The translations under genes were made by a program, and so were the position numbers. This document shows, one piece after another, positions 18,656-27,754 of a DNA stretch of 64,000 nucleotides (position 1 is its first letter; the number at the start of each line of letters is the position of its first letter). The stretch lies in the NCBI RefSeq assembly GCF_030409905.1, contig NZ_JAUFQT010000001.1:2335001-2399000 (forward strand), in the 5' to 3' direction. The stretch comes from Echinicola jeungdonensis (GTDB lineage Bacteria; Bacteroidota; Bacteroidia; Cytophagales; Cyclobacteriaceae). The notes beneath the pieces are model-generated. The model made no database searches. It was not told the origin of the DNA and saw only the letters and a program-made list of their open reading frames with translations.

Positions 18656-21087
18656 ATGCGGCTTTTCTGTTTACCTCTTTTTTTATTTTTACTTATTTGG
18701 TTGTCTTATCCTGCTAATGGACAGTCCATTATTATTAAAGGATTGGTTGTAGATGATAACACAGGTGATCCATTGGCATTTGCCAATGTCATACTTATGG
18801 ATCCAATTGATTCCAGTATGGTCAAAGGGGGAATGACCGATATTCAGGGAAAATTCAATCTTAGCAGTGACCCGGGGAAATTTATTTTTAGAATCCGTTT
18901 TGTTGGTTTTAAACCCTATGAAAAAGCCATAACCCTGGAAACTGTGCCCGAAAAGGATTTGGGTGAAATCCGCTTATTGTCTACTGAAACGGATTTGGAT
19001 GAGGTTCTGGTGGAGGAGGTTGCCTCCATGTTTGAATCAGATATTGACAAACGCAGGTATAATGTGGAAAACAGTATAGTGGCAGAAGGGGCTACAGCTT
19101 CAGAGTTATTGGCAACTTTGCCTTCCATCCAGGTGGATGAGGAGGGAAGCATTACTATGCGGGGAAGTGGGAATGTACTGATCTATATCAATGGTAGGCC
19201 ATCCAATTTGTCAGGGGAAAACACAGAAGCCATATTGTCCCAGTTTCCTGTAAATAGCATCAAAGCCGTTGAATTGATTACCAACCCTTCTTCCCGTTAT
19301 GATGCTTCCGGAGTGGGAGGAATTATTAACATCATATTGAAAAAAAATGAAAGAAATGGCTTCAATGGCCAGACGAATGTATCCATCGGGACCAGGGATA
19401 AATACGCAGGGGGGCTGGTCTTGAATTATGGAATTGAAAAAGTGAATTTTTTCTCCTCTTATAATTATCAAAACAGGAAAAGATTCCGAAAGGCTGAAGG
19501 GAAAAGAGTGAGCAATATTTTGGGAGCTTCTCCCATTTTGGATCAGGATGCCTATAATGAAGAAGTGGAAATTTCCCACCTGGTAAGAGGCGGAGCTGAC
19601 TTCCACTTATCGGGTAATAGCCAATTTGGGATTTTTGCCCAGGGTAATTTTAACCAGGAGGATGAAGAAGAAACGTTGAATCAAAGGAGTTTAAATTCCC
19701 AGGAAGTTTTGGATAGCTTATATGTCCGGGAAAGCACAGAGGATGAATCCGGGGATCATTTTGAAATAGGCCTAACCTATAACCTGGAGATGGACACTTT
19801 GGGGCAAAGTATGTATGCCTCGGTATCATATGCCAAAGATGGTAGAAGTCAGGTGGATGATTTTATCCAGTATTTTTTTAGTGAAAATAGGATGGAAGTC
19901 CCCGGAAAAGACTCCTTCAGGTAAATGACAGGCCTAGGGATAGTGAGTTGTATATTTTTCAATTGGACTATGAAAAACCGTTTTCTGACACAGGAACCCT
20001 GGAAGCAGGCCTAAAAGGGACTTTGGGAAACTGGGGACGAAGTCAGGAATTTTTTCAAGGTGACGAAACCAGTGATTTTGTTCTTGTGAGAAATGATACC
20101 ATCAGTGATCAATATGAATTCCATGAGGATGTTTATGCCGCCTATTTGATTTACAAGAATATATGGGGAAAAATGGGATACCAGTTGGGGTTGAGGGGGG
20201 AATATACCGAAACATTAGGAGTGCTAAAAAGCCAGGAAGAACGGGTCGCTAATAGTTATTTTAATTTATTTCCCAGTATTTATTTTATATACACCTTCAG
20301 GAAGGAAGAGGAGCTAAACCTGAATTTTAGCAGGAGAATTTCCCGACCTGGCATATGGCACCTCGCCCCTTTATATTATGTGTCTGATTGGCTAAATGTC
20401 AGACGGGGTAATCCCTACCTCCAACCAGAATTTACGAATAGTTATGAAATTGGATATATGAAAGGTTGGGAAAAGTGGCTGTTGAATGCAACAATTTATC
20501 ACAGAAACTCTACAGACATCATTTCCCGGATCACCCGACTTTATGATAATAATGTTACTATTCAGACCCGGGAAAATATCAATTCCAGGAACAGTACCGG
20601 ACTGGAGCTGGTTAATCAATTCCAATTCACCAATTGGTTTGATGCTACCTTGACGGGAAATTTATTTTATAGCCAAGTCAAAGGTGAAAATATTCAAGAA
20701 GGGTTCAATAATTCCAGTATGAGCTGGACCGTAAGTTTACTTTCTAATATGTCCATCCCTGAAATTTTAACCGTGCAAATCCAAGGAAATTACAGGGGAC
20801 CAATTATCCTTCCTCAAGGTGAAATTAAACCATTTTGGGGTTTAAATGTGGGGTTGAAAAGAGAGTTTTTCAACAAGAAAGGTGTTGTCAGTTTAAATGT
20901 AAGTGATGTTTTTAACAAAAGGATTTTTAGAATTAAAACTGAGGATCCCAGATTTACTCAAAACCGGGTGTATAACAGGGAAACCCGAATTGGAACTTTG
21001 TCCTTTTCCTACCGTTTTGGTGGTTTTAAAGAAAAACGCAATGAAAGACGCCGGGACCAAGGAGGAGATGAATTAGGAGACTTTTAA
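18656..21087 (+). pseudogene. Outer-membrane beta-barrel receptor (TonB-dependent-like), broken by a one-base frameshift
   Basis: The first frame (18656-19924) encodes a signal peptide (MRLFCLPLFLFLLIWLSYPANGQ, about 23 residues), a CarboxypepD_reg-like domain (about 25-105), a plug domain with VLIYINGRPSNL, and the first part of a barrel of the OMP_b-brl_3 type. The second frame (open from 19891 to 21087) continues the same barrel to a typical C-terminus (LSFSYRFGG). Reading moves from phase 2 to phase 1 between 19891 and 19920, equivalent to one missing base, probably in actCCTTcag near 19912-19917. After restoration the protein would read on through VNDRPRDSELYIFQLDYE. Without the frameshift it would be a normal receptor of about 810 residues. 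No SusD or ECF sigma gene adjoins it. Family call is firm; the ligand is unknown. Confidence 0.82.
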
Positions 21088-21152
21088 ATCCTGATAAATT
21101 CCAAATTTCCCCAAATAGGGAAAGTGAATTCAAAAAAATAGATTTCCAGCAA

Positions 21153-22175
21153 TTAGGACAATGCTTCTTCTATAATAAATTTGGCATCTTTTTGTGATCC
21201 ATGGATCAAATGGGAGCTTTTAGTCCGCTGAAAAGGAATCCCAAGAAAATACAGCCCTTTGACACGGGATAAGCCTGAATTTTCCCGTAAAGTTTCCAGG
21301 TTGTTTTCAAAATCTTCAATTTCTATAAAATCAAAATCAGGATAAAAGCCAGTTGCAAATACCACAAAGTCATATTGCTCCTTTTTACCATTTTCAAAAA
21401 GGACCTGATTTCCTGTAGCTTCCTTTATAATGGGCTGCTTTTTTGTCTTTTTTAACTGCTTTTTCAAGTTATCGTATTGGTAAATGGTTTCAATTCTTTT
21501 TTGGCCCTTTTTGGCAACCCTGTCCAATATTCCCAGGCGACTGGCCCACCAAATAACATTTTTACCAAAGATATATAGGGGAGTGAGCTTTGGTTTCCTG
21601 TTAACGGACCAATGCACTTCATAATATTTGGTGAGTTCGGCAGCTATTTGGGCAGCTGAATTACCCGTCCCAACCACCAAAACTTTTTTGCCTTTGACAG
21701 AAATTGGGTTACGGTAATCCTTACTGTGAAGGTAGGGGGTATTTAGGTCATTTACCCATTCAGGGAATTTAGGTTTTTGGCAAAAACCATTGGCTATAAT
21801 TACTTTTTGGGCTTTGATTTCCTCAAAGACAGTGGAAATCAGGAATGCACCCTTGTTTTTTTTGAGGGTCAGTACTTTATTTTTGTTATGTACAGGCATG
21901 TCAAAATGCGAGGCATAGCGGGAAAAGTAATCAGCCATTTGGTCCTTAGTTGGCCTTGCCTTAGGAGAAAGAGCCATGGGCAAATCAGGAAGGGCGCTGA
22001 ATTGGGCTGGAGTGAACAATTTTAGGGAATCATATTGGTTTCGCCAATTATCTCCGATTTCCTTGTTTTGTTCTAAAATAACAAAATCGCAGCCTTTTTT
22101 TTGTAAATACCGGCCAGCTGAAAGACCACATTGGCCACCTCCAATGATTACAAATTCCTTTTCTTTCATGTCCAT
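21153..22175 (-). CDS. FAD/NAD(P)-dependent flavoprotein monooxygenase (FMO/CzcO-like)
   Basis: A 340-residue two-dinucleotide flavoprotein. The FAD site is IIGGGQCGLSAGRYLQ (about residues 9-24), with Glu and the G-D-N-W-R motif next. The NADP site is VLVVGTGNSAAQIAAEL (about 166). The C-terminal ATGFYPDF is typical of flavin-containing and Baeyer-Villiger-like monooxygenases. A preferred role is oxygenation of a small organic sulfur, nitrogen or carbonyl compound, substrate unknown. Its ATG overlaps the ABC-F stop in TAATG, so translation is probably coupled. Confidence 0.8.
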   Translation of the reverse strand: MDMKEKEFVIIGGGQCGLSAGRYLQKKGCDFVILEQNKEIGDNWRNQYDSLKLFTPAQFSALPDLPMALSPKARPTKDQMADYFSRYASHFDMPVHNKNKVLTLKKNKGAFLISTVFEEIKAQKVIIANGFCQKPKFPEWVNDLNTPYLHSKDYRNPISVKGKKVLVVGTGNSAAQIAAELTKYYEVHWSVNRKPKLTPLYIFGKNVIWWASRLGILDRVAKKGQKRIETIYQYDNLKKQLKKTKKQPIIKEATGNQVLFENGKKEQYDFVVFATGFYPDFDFIEIEDFENNLETLRENSGLSRVKGLYFLGIPFQRTKSSHLIHGSQKDAKFIIEEALS

Positions 22176-24064
22176 TAATCCATAATACCATCCAATTCGC
22201 TAAGCTCCAGCCAACGAAATTCAAGTTCCTCCAATTGATCATCAATTTTCTTGATGGATTGAGACCATTCGGTTAGTAATTCATGATCTTCAGTACCTTT
22301 GTTTATGTTATTGATCAATTGATCTTTTTGCACTTCCAAAGTAGTGATTTCTTTCTGGACCTTCTTAAATTCCATTTTTTCTTTGTATGAAGCTTTGTTG
22401 GTTTTTTCCTTGGAAGGGATGGAAGTACTTTTTTCTTTTGGTTTTTTCTCAGTATCTTTTTTTGCTTTTTCTTCCTTTTCCCATTCCCGAAAGTCAGAAT
22501 AGTTACCTGGGAAATCCTTGATTTTTCCATTCCCCTCAAAAACAAAAAGATGATCCACCAACCTATCCATAAAATATCGGTCGTGGGATACAATTATAAG
22601 ACAACCAGGAAAGTCATCCAAAAATTCTTCCAAGGTGTTTAAAGTCATTATGTCCAGGTCATTGGTAGGTTCATCCAGGATCAAAAAATTGGGGTTTTTG
22701 ATTAAAACCATTAGCAATTGTAACCTTCTTCTTTCTCCTCCACTCAGTTTTGCAATTGGAGTGTGCTGTTGTTTGGGGGGGAATCCAAATTTATTGAGAA
22801 ATTGGGAAACGGTAATTGTTTGTCCCTTGGCCAAGGTGACAATCTCTGCCACCTCTTTCACCAGGTCAATGAGCTTTTTGTCCTCGTCGAAAGTTTTTTC
22901 CTCCTGATGATAATAGCCAAATGCCGTAGTCTGCCCCAGTTCGATTTTCCCCTGGTCTGGGTCTAGGATTCCAGTTAGGAGATTAAGAAAAGTGGTTTTT
23001 CCTGCCCCATTTGGACCAACTATTCCGATTTTATCTTTTTTCTTAAATGTGTAAGAAAAATCTTTGATGATTTCTTGGTCCCCATAAGTCTTTCTCAAAT
23101 GCTCCAGTTCCAAGATTTTGCTCCCCAGTCGTTGGGTGGAAACTTGAAGATCAATATCCCTTGTTTCCTTTTTTTGGAGAGCTTTTTTCTTAGTGGATTC
23201 AAATGCATCTATCCGGTATTTGGCCTTGGTTCCTCTTGCTTTGGGTTGTCGGCGCATCCACTCCAACTCTTTTTTGTAAAGACTTTTGGCTTTTTCCTGT
23301 TCGCTGGCTTCTATTTCTTCCCGTTCGGCTTTCTTGTCCAGAAAATAACTATAATTTCCCGAGTACCTGAAAACCTTTCCCCCGTCGAGCTCTAAGATTT
23401 CATTTGTGACTTTTTCAAGAAAATACCGGTCATGAGTCACCATAAAAAGGGAAAGGTTAGCTTTGGCTAGGTAATCTTCCAGCCATTCAATGGTCTCCAG
23501 GTCCAGATGGTTGGTTGGCTCGTCCAAAAGCAAAAGGTCCGGCTTTTCCAATATCGCTTTGGCCAAGGCAACTCTTTTTCTTTGCCCCCCTGAAAGATTT
23601 CCTACTGGAAGATCCGTGTCATGAAGCCCCAGCTTTCCAAGCACTTCTTTGATTTGGAATTCATAATCCCAAGCCTGAAGCTGGTCCATCCTTTCTAGTA
23701 TTGGATTAAGTTCTTCCGAATTGGATTTTCCGGATTGGATGCTGAGCAAAGTTTTCTGATATAACTGAATCAACTGCAAGGCTTCATTGGATGCATCAGA
23801 AAAAATGGTTTGATAAATGGTAAGGTTACCCTCAAAAGTAGGGTTTTGATGAACATAAGCCACTTTGACCTGTTGGTTGATGGCTATCTCCCCTTCATCT
23901 GGGACCTCGATGCCCATGATGATCTTCATAAGGGTAGATTTTCCAGCACCATTAATGCCCACCAAGGCCACCTTTTGACCTTGGTCAATTCCAAATGAGA
24001 TATTATTAAACAAAGACTTTTCTCCAAAAGCCTTGGAAAGTTTTTCTACAGAAAGGTAATTCAT
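22175..24064 (-). CDS. ABC-F family ATPase, Uup-like
   Basis: A 629-residue soluble protein with two ABC domains and no membrane segments. Domain 1 has Walker A G-I-N-G-A-G-K-S-T (36-44), signature LSGGQRKR and Walker B LLLLDEPTNHLDLETIEWL. The linker is rich in basic residues (LEWMRRQPKARGTKAKYR). Domain 2 has GPNGAGKTT, LSGGERRR and FLILDEPTNDLDIMT. A Lys/Glu-rich C-terminal coiled coil (about 530-620) matches Uup rather than EttA. ABC-F proteins act on the ribosome. The ATG at 24064 begins the conserved N-terminus; an upstream in-frame start at 24097 would add 11 non-conserved residues. Confidence 0.9.
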   Translation of the reverse strand: MNYLSVEKLSKAFGEKSLFNNISFGIDQGQKVALVGINGAGKSTLMKIIMGIEVPDEGEIAINQQVKVAYVHQNPTFEGNLTIYQTIFSDASNEALQLIQLYQKTLLSIQSGKSNSEELNPILERMDQLQAWDYEFQIKEVLGKLGLHDTDLPVGNLSGGQRKRVALAKAILEKPDLLLLDEPTNHLDLETIEWLEDYLAKANLSLFMVTHDRYFLEKVTNEILELDGGKVFRYSGNYSYFLDKKAEREEIEASEQEKAKSLYKKELEWMRRQPKARGTKAKYRIDAFESTKKKALQKKETRDIDLQVSTQRLGSKILELEHLRKTYGDQEIIKDFSYTFKKKDKIGIVGPNGAGKTTFLNLLTGILDPDQGKIELGQTTAFGYYHQEEKTFDEDKKLIDLVKEVAEIVTLAKGQTITVSQFLNKFGFPPKQQHTPIAKLSGGERRRLQLLMVLIKNPNFLILDEPTNDLDIMTLNTLEEFLDDFPGCLIIVSHDRYFMDRLVDHLFVFEGNGKIKDFPGNYSDFREWEKEEKAKKDTEKKPKEKSTSIPSKEKTNKASYKEKMEFKKVQKEITTLEVQKDQLINNINKGTEDHELLTEWSQSIKKIDDQLEELEFRWLELSELDGIMD

Positions 24065-24150
24065 GTTCAAAATTAAATAAAAAATTCCCGCCGACACATA
24101 TCCCGGAGGATTTGTCCACCTTAAAAGTAAAATTCCTTCTGAGCTAGCCT

Positions 24151-24462
24151 TTATTTAAAAATGGCTTTGAAACCCTGTAAGAGTTCATTGATACCATCTT
24201 TAAAATGTCCTCCCGATTTTTTGAAAAAAGGTGAGGCGCTTACTTTTTTTTCATCGTATTTCTTCTCAAAATCACCTCTCCGGTTTTTAAATTCCTGATG
24301 GATGGATTCCTTATTTTGGCGCAGTTCTTCAATTTTCCTCTCCACTTCTCCTTTCGCTTCTCCCCCCAATTCAGCCCCTTTGGCAATTAATTCCTCTATT
24401 TTTCCTCCTATTTCCTGAAGTAATTTCTCAACTTCATCAAATGATCCTTTTTTATTAGCCAT
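24151..24462 (-). CDS. Small charged coiled-coil protein, unknown function
   Basis: A 103-residue protein with about 40 percent charged residues and no signal peptide or cysteine. Residues 8-75 show heptad-like spacing (EVEKLLQEIGGKIEELI, VERKIEELRQNKESIHQEF). The C-terminal part (HFKDGINELLQGFKAIF) is a probable amphipathic helix. I do not recognise a named family. It is 86 bases upstream of the ABC-F gene on the same strand and has its own A+T-rich leader. Codon usage resembles its neighbours, so it is likely real. Confidence 0.6.
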   Translation of the reverse strand: MANKKGSFDEVEKLLQEIGGKIEELIAKGAELGGEAKGEVERKIEELRQNKESIHQEFKNRRGDFEKKYDEKKVSASPFFKKSGGHFKDGINELLQGFKAIFK

Positions 24463-24717
24463 ATCAAGTAAGTTTTATTAAAACTATTATTAACTAAAAA
24501 TCTTTTTTTAATATACAAAAGCAGAAGGATTACTTCTAGTCAATTCCTGTTAAATATTTCTGAATATCAATAAAATGAGCTTTTTCGAAATGAGATTTAA
24601 GAAATTGTACTGTTCAAGATTGAAAAAAGAGGATTCCTGCAAAGAAAATGCTTGTTGGTTTTCTAATAATTAGATCTCTTAGATGATCTATCGATTCAGG
24701 TTTTGAAGAAAGAAGGG

Positions 24718-25491
24718 TTATTGGAAATTTAAATACAGCGTGATTGATTTTCTTCTTATTTCTGAAATGGCACCGGAAAATTCAGGATTGCTGGTTTCTT
24801 CTTTATAAAGATTTTTCATTCCATGGGAAAAACGGATTTCTGGTGAAAACTTGAAGAACTTGAAATAAAAATCAAAGCCCATTCCCAATTCCAGGGCTAT
24901 ATCAGAACCTGTGAGTACCAAGTCGTCTGCATCCGCCTCTTCTTGAGATTTTGTCCTAAACTGTGGGTTGACCCCTCCAGTAAAAAACATCCTGGTATTG
25001 TTAAACCGATGGGATTTGTATTTAAATATAAGTGGGAGCTCCACCATGGTCATTTCTGTGACAATAGTCTCTGTATTTACACCAACTCCGGTTTCTTCAA
25101 AATCATCATCTTTTAAATAATTGATATCAGTTTGAAATTCATAAAAACCGACCTTAGGAGTAATAAGAAAATTGAACTGGTCATGGAGTCTTGTTGTAAT
25201 CAAAAAACCCAATGAAAACCCAGGGGAGAAAATAGGCATGATACTCTGGATATTAGAATAATCTGCATTGGGGTCCATATAGGCATCAGAATATTTTAAC
25301 CTCAGGGAACTATTGTGGCCAGCAAGAAAAAAACCATAACTGATGAATTGGTTATCCTGTCCCGATTTGTTTAGGGGCTTATAATCGTCCTGGGCCATGG
25401 CGCTAATCCCCAAAAGAAAGAAAAGAAAAAGGGTGATGCCTATTTTTCTCCCATATAAATTGAGCTGATGCCGAATGTCAATGGTTTGCAT
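24718..25491 (-). CDS. porT: PorT-like outer-membrane beta-barrel protein (type IX secretion)
   Basis: A 257-residue protein with an unusual extended N-terminus, then a hydrophobic signal segment (about 14-33, ending SAMAQ). An eight-strand outer-membrane barrel of the PorT type follows (FSPGFSLGFLITTRLHDQFN, TPKVGFYEFQTDI, PLIFKYKSHRF). PorT is required for type IX secretion in Bacteroidota. The only upstream ATG is inside menG, giving a 52-base overlap; no alternative start precedes the signal sequence. The menG-porT pairing supports the call, but other PorT-family barrels exist, so the T9SS role is inferred. Confidence 0.72.
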   Translation of the reverse strand: MQTIDIRHQLNLYGRKIGITLFLFFLLGISAMAQDDYKPLNKSGQDNQFISYGFFLAGHNSSLRLKYSDAYMDPNADYSNIQSIMPIFSPGFSLGFLITTRLHDQFNFLITPKVGFYEFQTDINYLKDDDFEETGVGVNTETIVTEMTMVELPLIFKYKSHRFNNTRMFFTGGVNPQFRTKSQEEADADDLVLTGSDIALELGMGFDFYFKFFKFSPEIRFSHGMKNLYKEETSNPEFSGAISEIRRKSITLYLNFQ

Positions 25492-26162
25492 TTTGTGTTT
25501 TTAAAACCAACATTTTTTAATACATCCAGGAAGTCACTTCCATCGGGAAAGGCTTGGACAGATTCTGGCAAATAGGTGTAGGCAGCATTGTCCTTGGATA
25601 CCAATTTGCCGACCCGTGGTAAAATATACTTGAAATAAAAATTATATCCTTGTTTAAAAGGAAACTTTTTGGGTTTAGAAAATTCCACAATCACCGTTTT
25701 ACCTCCCGGTTTGAGTACCCTGTACATGTCAGCCAGCCCTTTTTCCAAATTTTCAAAGTTCCTTACTCCAAAGGCAACGATGACAGCATCAAATTTATTT
25801 TCCTCAAATAACAACTTTTCAGAATCACCCAACTGCAAATCAATGAGGTGACCCAACTTTTTTTGTTGGATTTTCTTTTTTCCTTCTGCCAACATGCCTT
25901 CAGAAATATCCACTCCGATGACCTTTTCCGGGTTTAAGGCCAGGGCTTCAATGGCAAAATCACCAGTACCGGTTGCGATGTCCAAAATCAGTTTGGGTTG
26001 GTCTTTTTTGAGCTGTTTGATGGCTTTTTTTCTCCAGACAATGTCAATGCCCATGCTCAGGAGGTGGTTCAGCAAATCATATCTTTTGCTGATATTATTA
26101 AACATGTTGGCAACTTGGGCTTTTTTGCCTTCCTTTTGATTTTTGTAAGGAACTACTGACAT
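25440..26162 (-). CDS. menG: Demethylmenaquinone methyltransferase MenG/UbiE
   Basis: Converts demethylmenaquinone to menaquinone with SAM. The 240-residue protein shows the UbiE signature regions: VANMFNNISKRYDLLNHLLS (about 18-37), motif I LDIATGTGDFA (about 60), and RVLKPGGKTVIVEFSKP (about 145-161). Its 3' end overlaps porT by 52 bases. It is divergent from engB across a 120-base intergenic region. Confidence 0.93.
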   Translation of the reverse strand: MSVVPYKNQKEGKKAQVANMFNNISKRYDLLNHLLSMGIDIVWRKKAIKQLKKDQPKLILDIATGTGDFAIEALALNPEKVIGVDISEGMLAEGKKKIQQKKLGHLIDLQLGDSEKLLFEENKFDAVIVAFGVRNFENLEKGLADMYRVLKPGGKTVIVEFSKPKKFPFKQGYNFYFKYILPRVGKLVSKDNAAYTYLPESVQAFPDGSDFLDVLKNVGFKNTKCKPLTFGISSIYMGEK

Positions 26163-26258
26163 GGAATTTGCGGTTTAGGAGCACAATATTAATAAGTAAA
26201 CCTGAGCATTGGAAAGATGTTATCAATTAATTCATGAAGGGATTTATCTGGAAAGACT

Positions 26259-26266
26259 TACCTTTG
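26259..26266 (+). promoter_or_regulatory. Candidate -7 element for engB
   Basis: TACCTTTG matches the Bacteroidota housekeeping -7 consensus TAnnTTTG and lies 17 bases before the engB ATG. No clear TTTG is seen at the expected -33 distance, so support is partial. Confidence 0.4.
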
Positions 26267-26282
26267 TGAAAAAGAAATAAAA

Positions 26283-26885
26283 ATGATCAAGAAGGCTAAG
26301 TTTTTGACCAGCAATACCGATTACAAAAAGTGCCCATCTCCCCATAAACCTGAATTTGCCTTTATTGGCCGTTCCAATGTGGGAAAAAGCTCCCTCATCA
26401 ACATGCTTACCAATACCAAGGGGCTGGCCAAAATATCCGGTACACCAGGTAAAACCCAATTGATCAATCACTTTGAAATTGATGAAAGGTGGTATATGGT
26501 GGATCTTCCAGGTTATGGTTTCGCTAAAGTAAGCAAATCCCATAAAGCAGATTGGGAAAAAATGATCAAAGATTACTTGACCTTAAGGGAAAATTTGGAA
26601 GCTACTTTTGTGTTGATAGATAGCAGGTTGTCTCCCCAAAAGAAAGATCTTGAATTTATTCTATGGTGTGCAGAAAATGCCATCCCAATCGTATTGATCT
26701 TTACGAAAGCAGATAAACTGGCCAAAGCCAAAATACAGGCCAATGTGAGGAAGTTTCTGAAAACCAGTGAATCCATTTTTGAGGAAGCTCCGATGTATTT
26801 TATCACTTCTTCTACCAGTGCCCTTGGGAGGGATGAGGTTTTGGAATTTATTGAAGAGGTGAACCATGGATTTTATGCCCAGTAA
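26283..26885 (+). CDS. engB: Ribosome biogenesis GTPase EngB/YsxC
   Basis: A 200-residue GTPase needed for large ribosomal subunit assembly. G1 is G-R-S-N-V-G-K-S (29-36), the G2 region GTPGKTQ, G3 DLPGYGFA, G4 TKADK and G5 TSS. The length is canonical. Start ATG 26283 gives the typical short basic N-terminus. It is followed 63 bases later by the DUF5606 gene. Confidence 0.95.
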   Translation: MIKKAKFLTSNTDYKKCPSPHKPEFAFIGRSNVGKSSLINMLTNTKGLAKISGTPGKTQLINHFEIDERWYMVDLPGYGFAKVSKSHKADWEKMIKDYLTLRENLEATFVLIDSRLSPQKKDLEFILWCAENAIPIVLIFTKADKLAKAKIQANVRKFLKTSESIFEEAPMYFITSSTSALGRDEVLEFIEEVNHGFYAQ

Positions 26886-26893
26886 TAATTTGC

Positions 26894-26924
26894 CTTGAGC
26901 TTTCAGGGTGAAAACCTATATTTG
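26894..26924 (+). promoter_or_regulatory. Candidate Bacteroidota promoter for the DUF5606 gene
   Basis: TATATTTG at 26917-26924 fits TAnnTTTG. CTTG at 26894-26897 sits 19 bases upstream, an acceptable -33 element (consensus TTTG). The ATG is at 26949. Confidence 0.45.
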
Positions 26925-26948
26925 CAACCTGATTTTAAAATATGAATT

Positions 26949-27392
26949 ATGGAATTTAAAGAAATTGCAACTGTTTCCGGAAAGCCGGGATTATATAAAG
27001 TTTTGAAACCAAGTAGAAGTGGGGTGATTCTGGAATCAATGGACGAAAAGAAAAGTAAATTGGTGGTTGGAGGTAGCCATCGGGTGTCCATTTTAAGTGA
27101 AATCTCCATTTACACCCTTACAGAGGAGGGGGCAGCGCCCCTTGAGGAAGTGATGACTACTATAGAAAAGGAATTTCAAGGAGATACCGGTTTAGCCAAA
27201 GATGCAGATAATGATGAGTACAAAGCATTTCTGAAGCATATTTTGCCAGAATTTGATGAAGAGCGTGTTTATGTTTCTGATATCAAGAAGTTGATCAGCT
27301 GGTATAAAATTATCAGGAAATATGCACCTGAAGCATTAGTAGATAATTCAGAAGGTAAAGAAGCTTCTGAAAATTCTGAAGGAGAAAATTAA
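26949..27392 (+). CDS. DUF5606 domain protein
   Basis: A 147-residue cytoplasmic protein of a Bacteroidota-restricted family. The conserved N-terminus (EFKEIATVSGKPGLYKVLKP, then GVILESMDEKK and HRVSILSEISIYT) resembles a small beta-barrel domain. The middle has the helical DEYKAFLKHILPEFDEERVY and SDIKKLISWYKII, and the tail is Glu/Ser-rich and probably disordered. Function is unknown. A perfect 15-base-pair terminator follows the stop, and a plausible promoter precedes it, so it appears monocistronic. Confidence 0.82.
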   Translation: MEFKEIATVSGKPGLYKVLKPSRSGVILESMDEKKSKLVVGGSHRVSILSEISIYTLTEEGAAPLEEVMTTIEKEFQGDTGLAKDADNDEYKAFLKHILPEFDEERVYVSDIKKLISWYKIIRKYAPEALVDNSEGKEASENSEGEN

Positions 27393-27401
27393 AAAAAATT
27401 G

Positions 27402-27450
27402 AAAAGCTACTTTCCATTAATCACAAGATTTGGAAAGTAGCTTTTATTTT
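27402..27450 (+). terminator. Rho-independent terminator after DUF5606
   Basis: AAAAGCTACTTTCCA pairs perfectly with TGGAAAGTAGCTTTT (15 base pairs, 14-base loop), followed by ATTTTT. The next gene begins only two bases later at 27452, so its promoter, if separate, must overlap this hairpin; read-through is possible. Confidence 0.85.
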
Positions 27451-27451
27451 T

Positions 27452-27754
27452 ATGGACAAAGGTGAAATCATTATCGAGACTGCTCAGCTCCTGGAAAAAG
27501 ACCTGGCTTTACCAGTTCCAAAAGGAAACATGGATAGAGATGGTTTGATCAAATATTTAGAGCCCTTGATCCATCAATTGCTTAATAGGGATTTCGAAAA
27601 ACTCCTACAGGTATGTTACCGTATTGACCTTGGAGAAGAAAAACTCAAGGAAATTTTGCATGAATCTCCGCCTGAACAATTATCAAAGGATTTGTCCACT
27701 GCTATAGTGGACCGGCAGATATTGAAAATTCAGATTCGTAGAAAATACCAATAA
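27452..27754 (+). CDS. Small conserved-looking protein, function unknown
   Basis: A 100-residue acidic helical protein without signal peptide, cysteine cluster or recognised domain. The sequence [26 protein letters not shown] and the ending [17 protein letters not shown] have an ordered, protein-like composition, suggesting a real gene. It starts directly after the DUF5606 terminator. Its 3' end overlaps the annotated end of convergent fbp by 72 bases, but the overlap disappears if fbp ends at 27759 (see fbp). I assign no function. Confidence 0.6.
   Translation: MDKGEIIIETAQLLEKDLALPVPKGNMDRDGLIKYLEPLIHQLLNRDFEKLLQVCYRIDLGEEKLKEILHESPPEQLSKDLSTAIVDRQILKIQIRRKYQ

Noticed and set aside
18564..18752. 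Plus-strand 62-codon frame before the outer-membrane receptor
   Set aside because: It overlaps the receptor's signal-peptide region in another frame, and the receptor explains the sequence.
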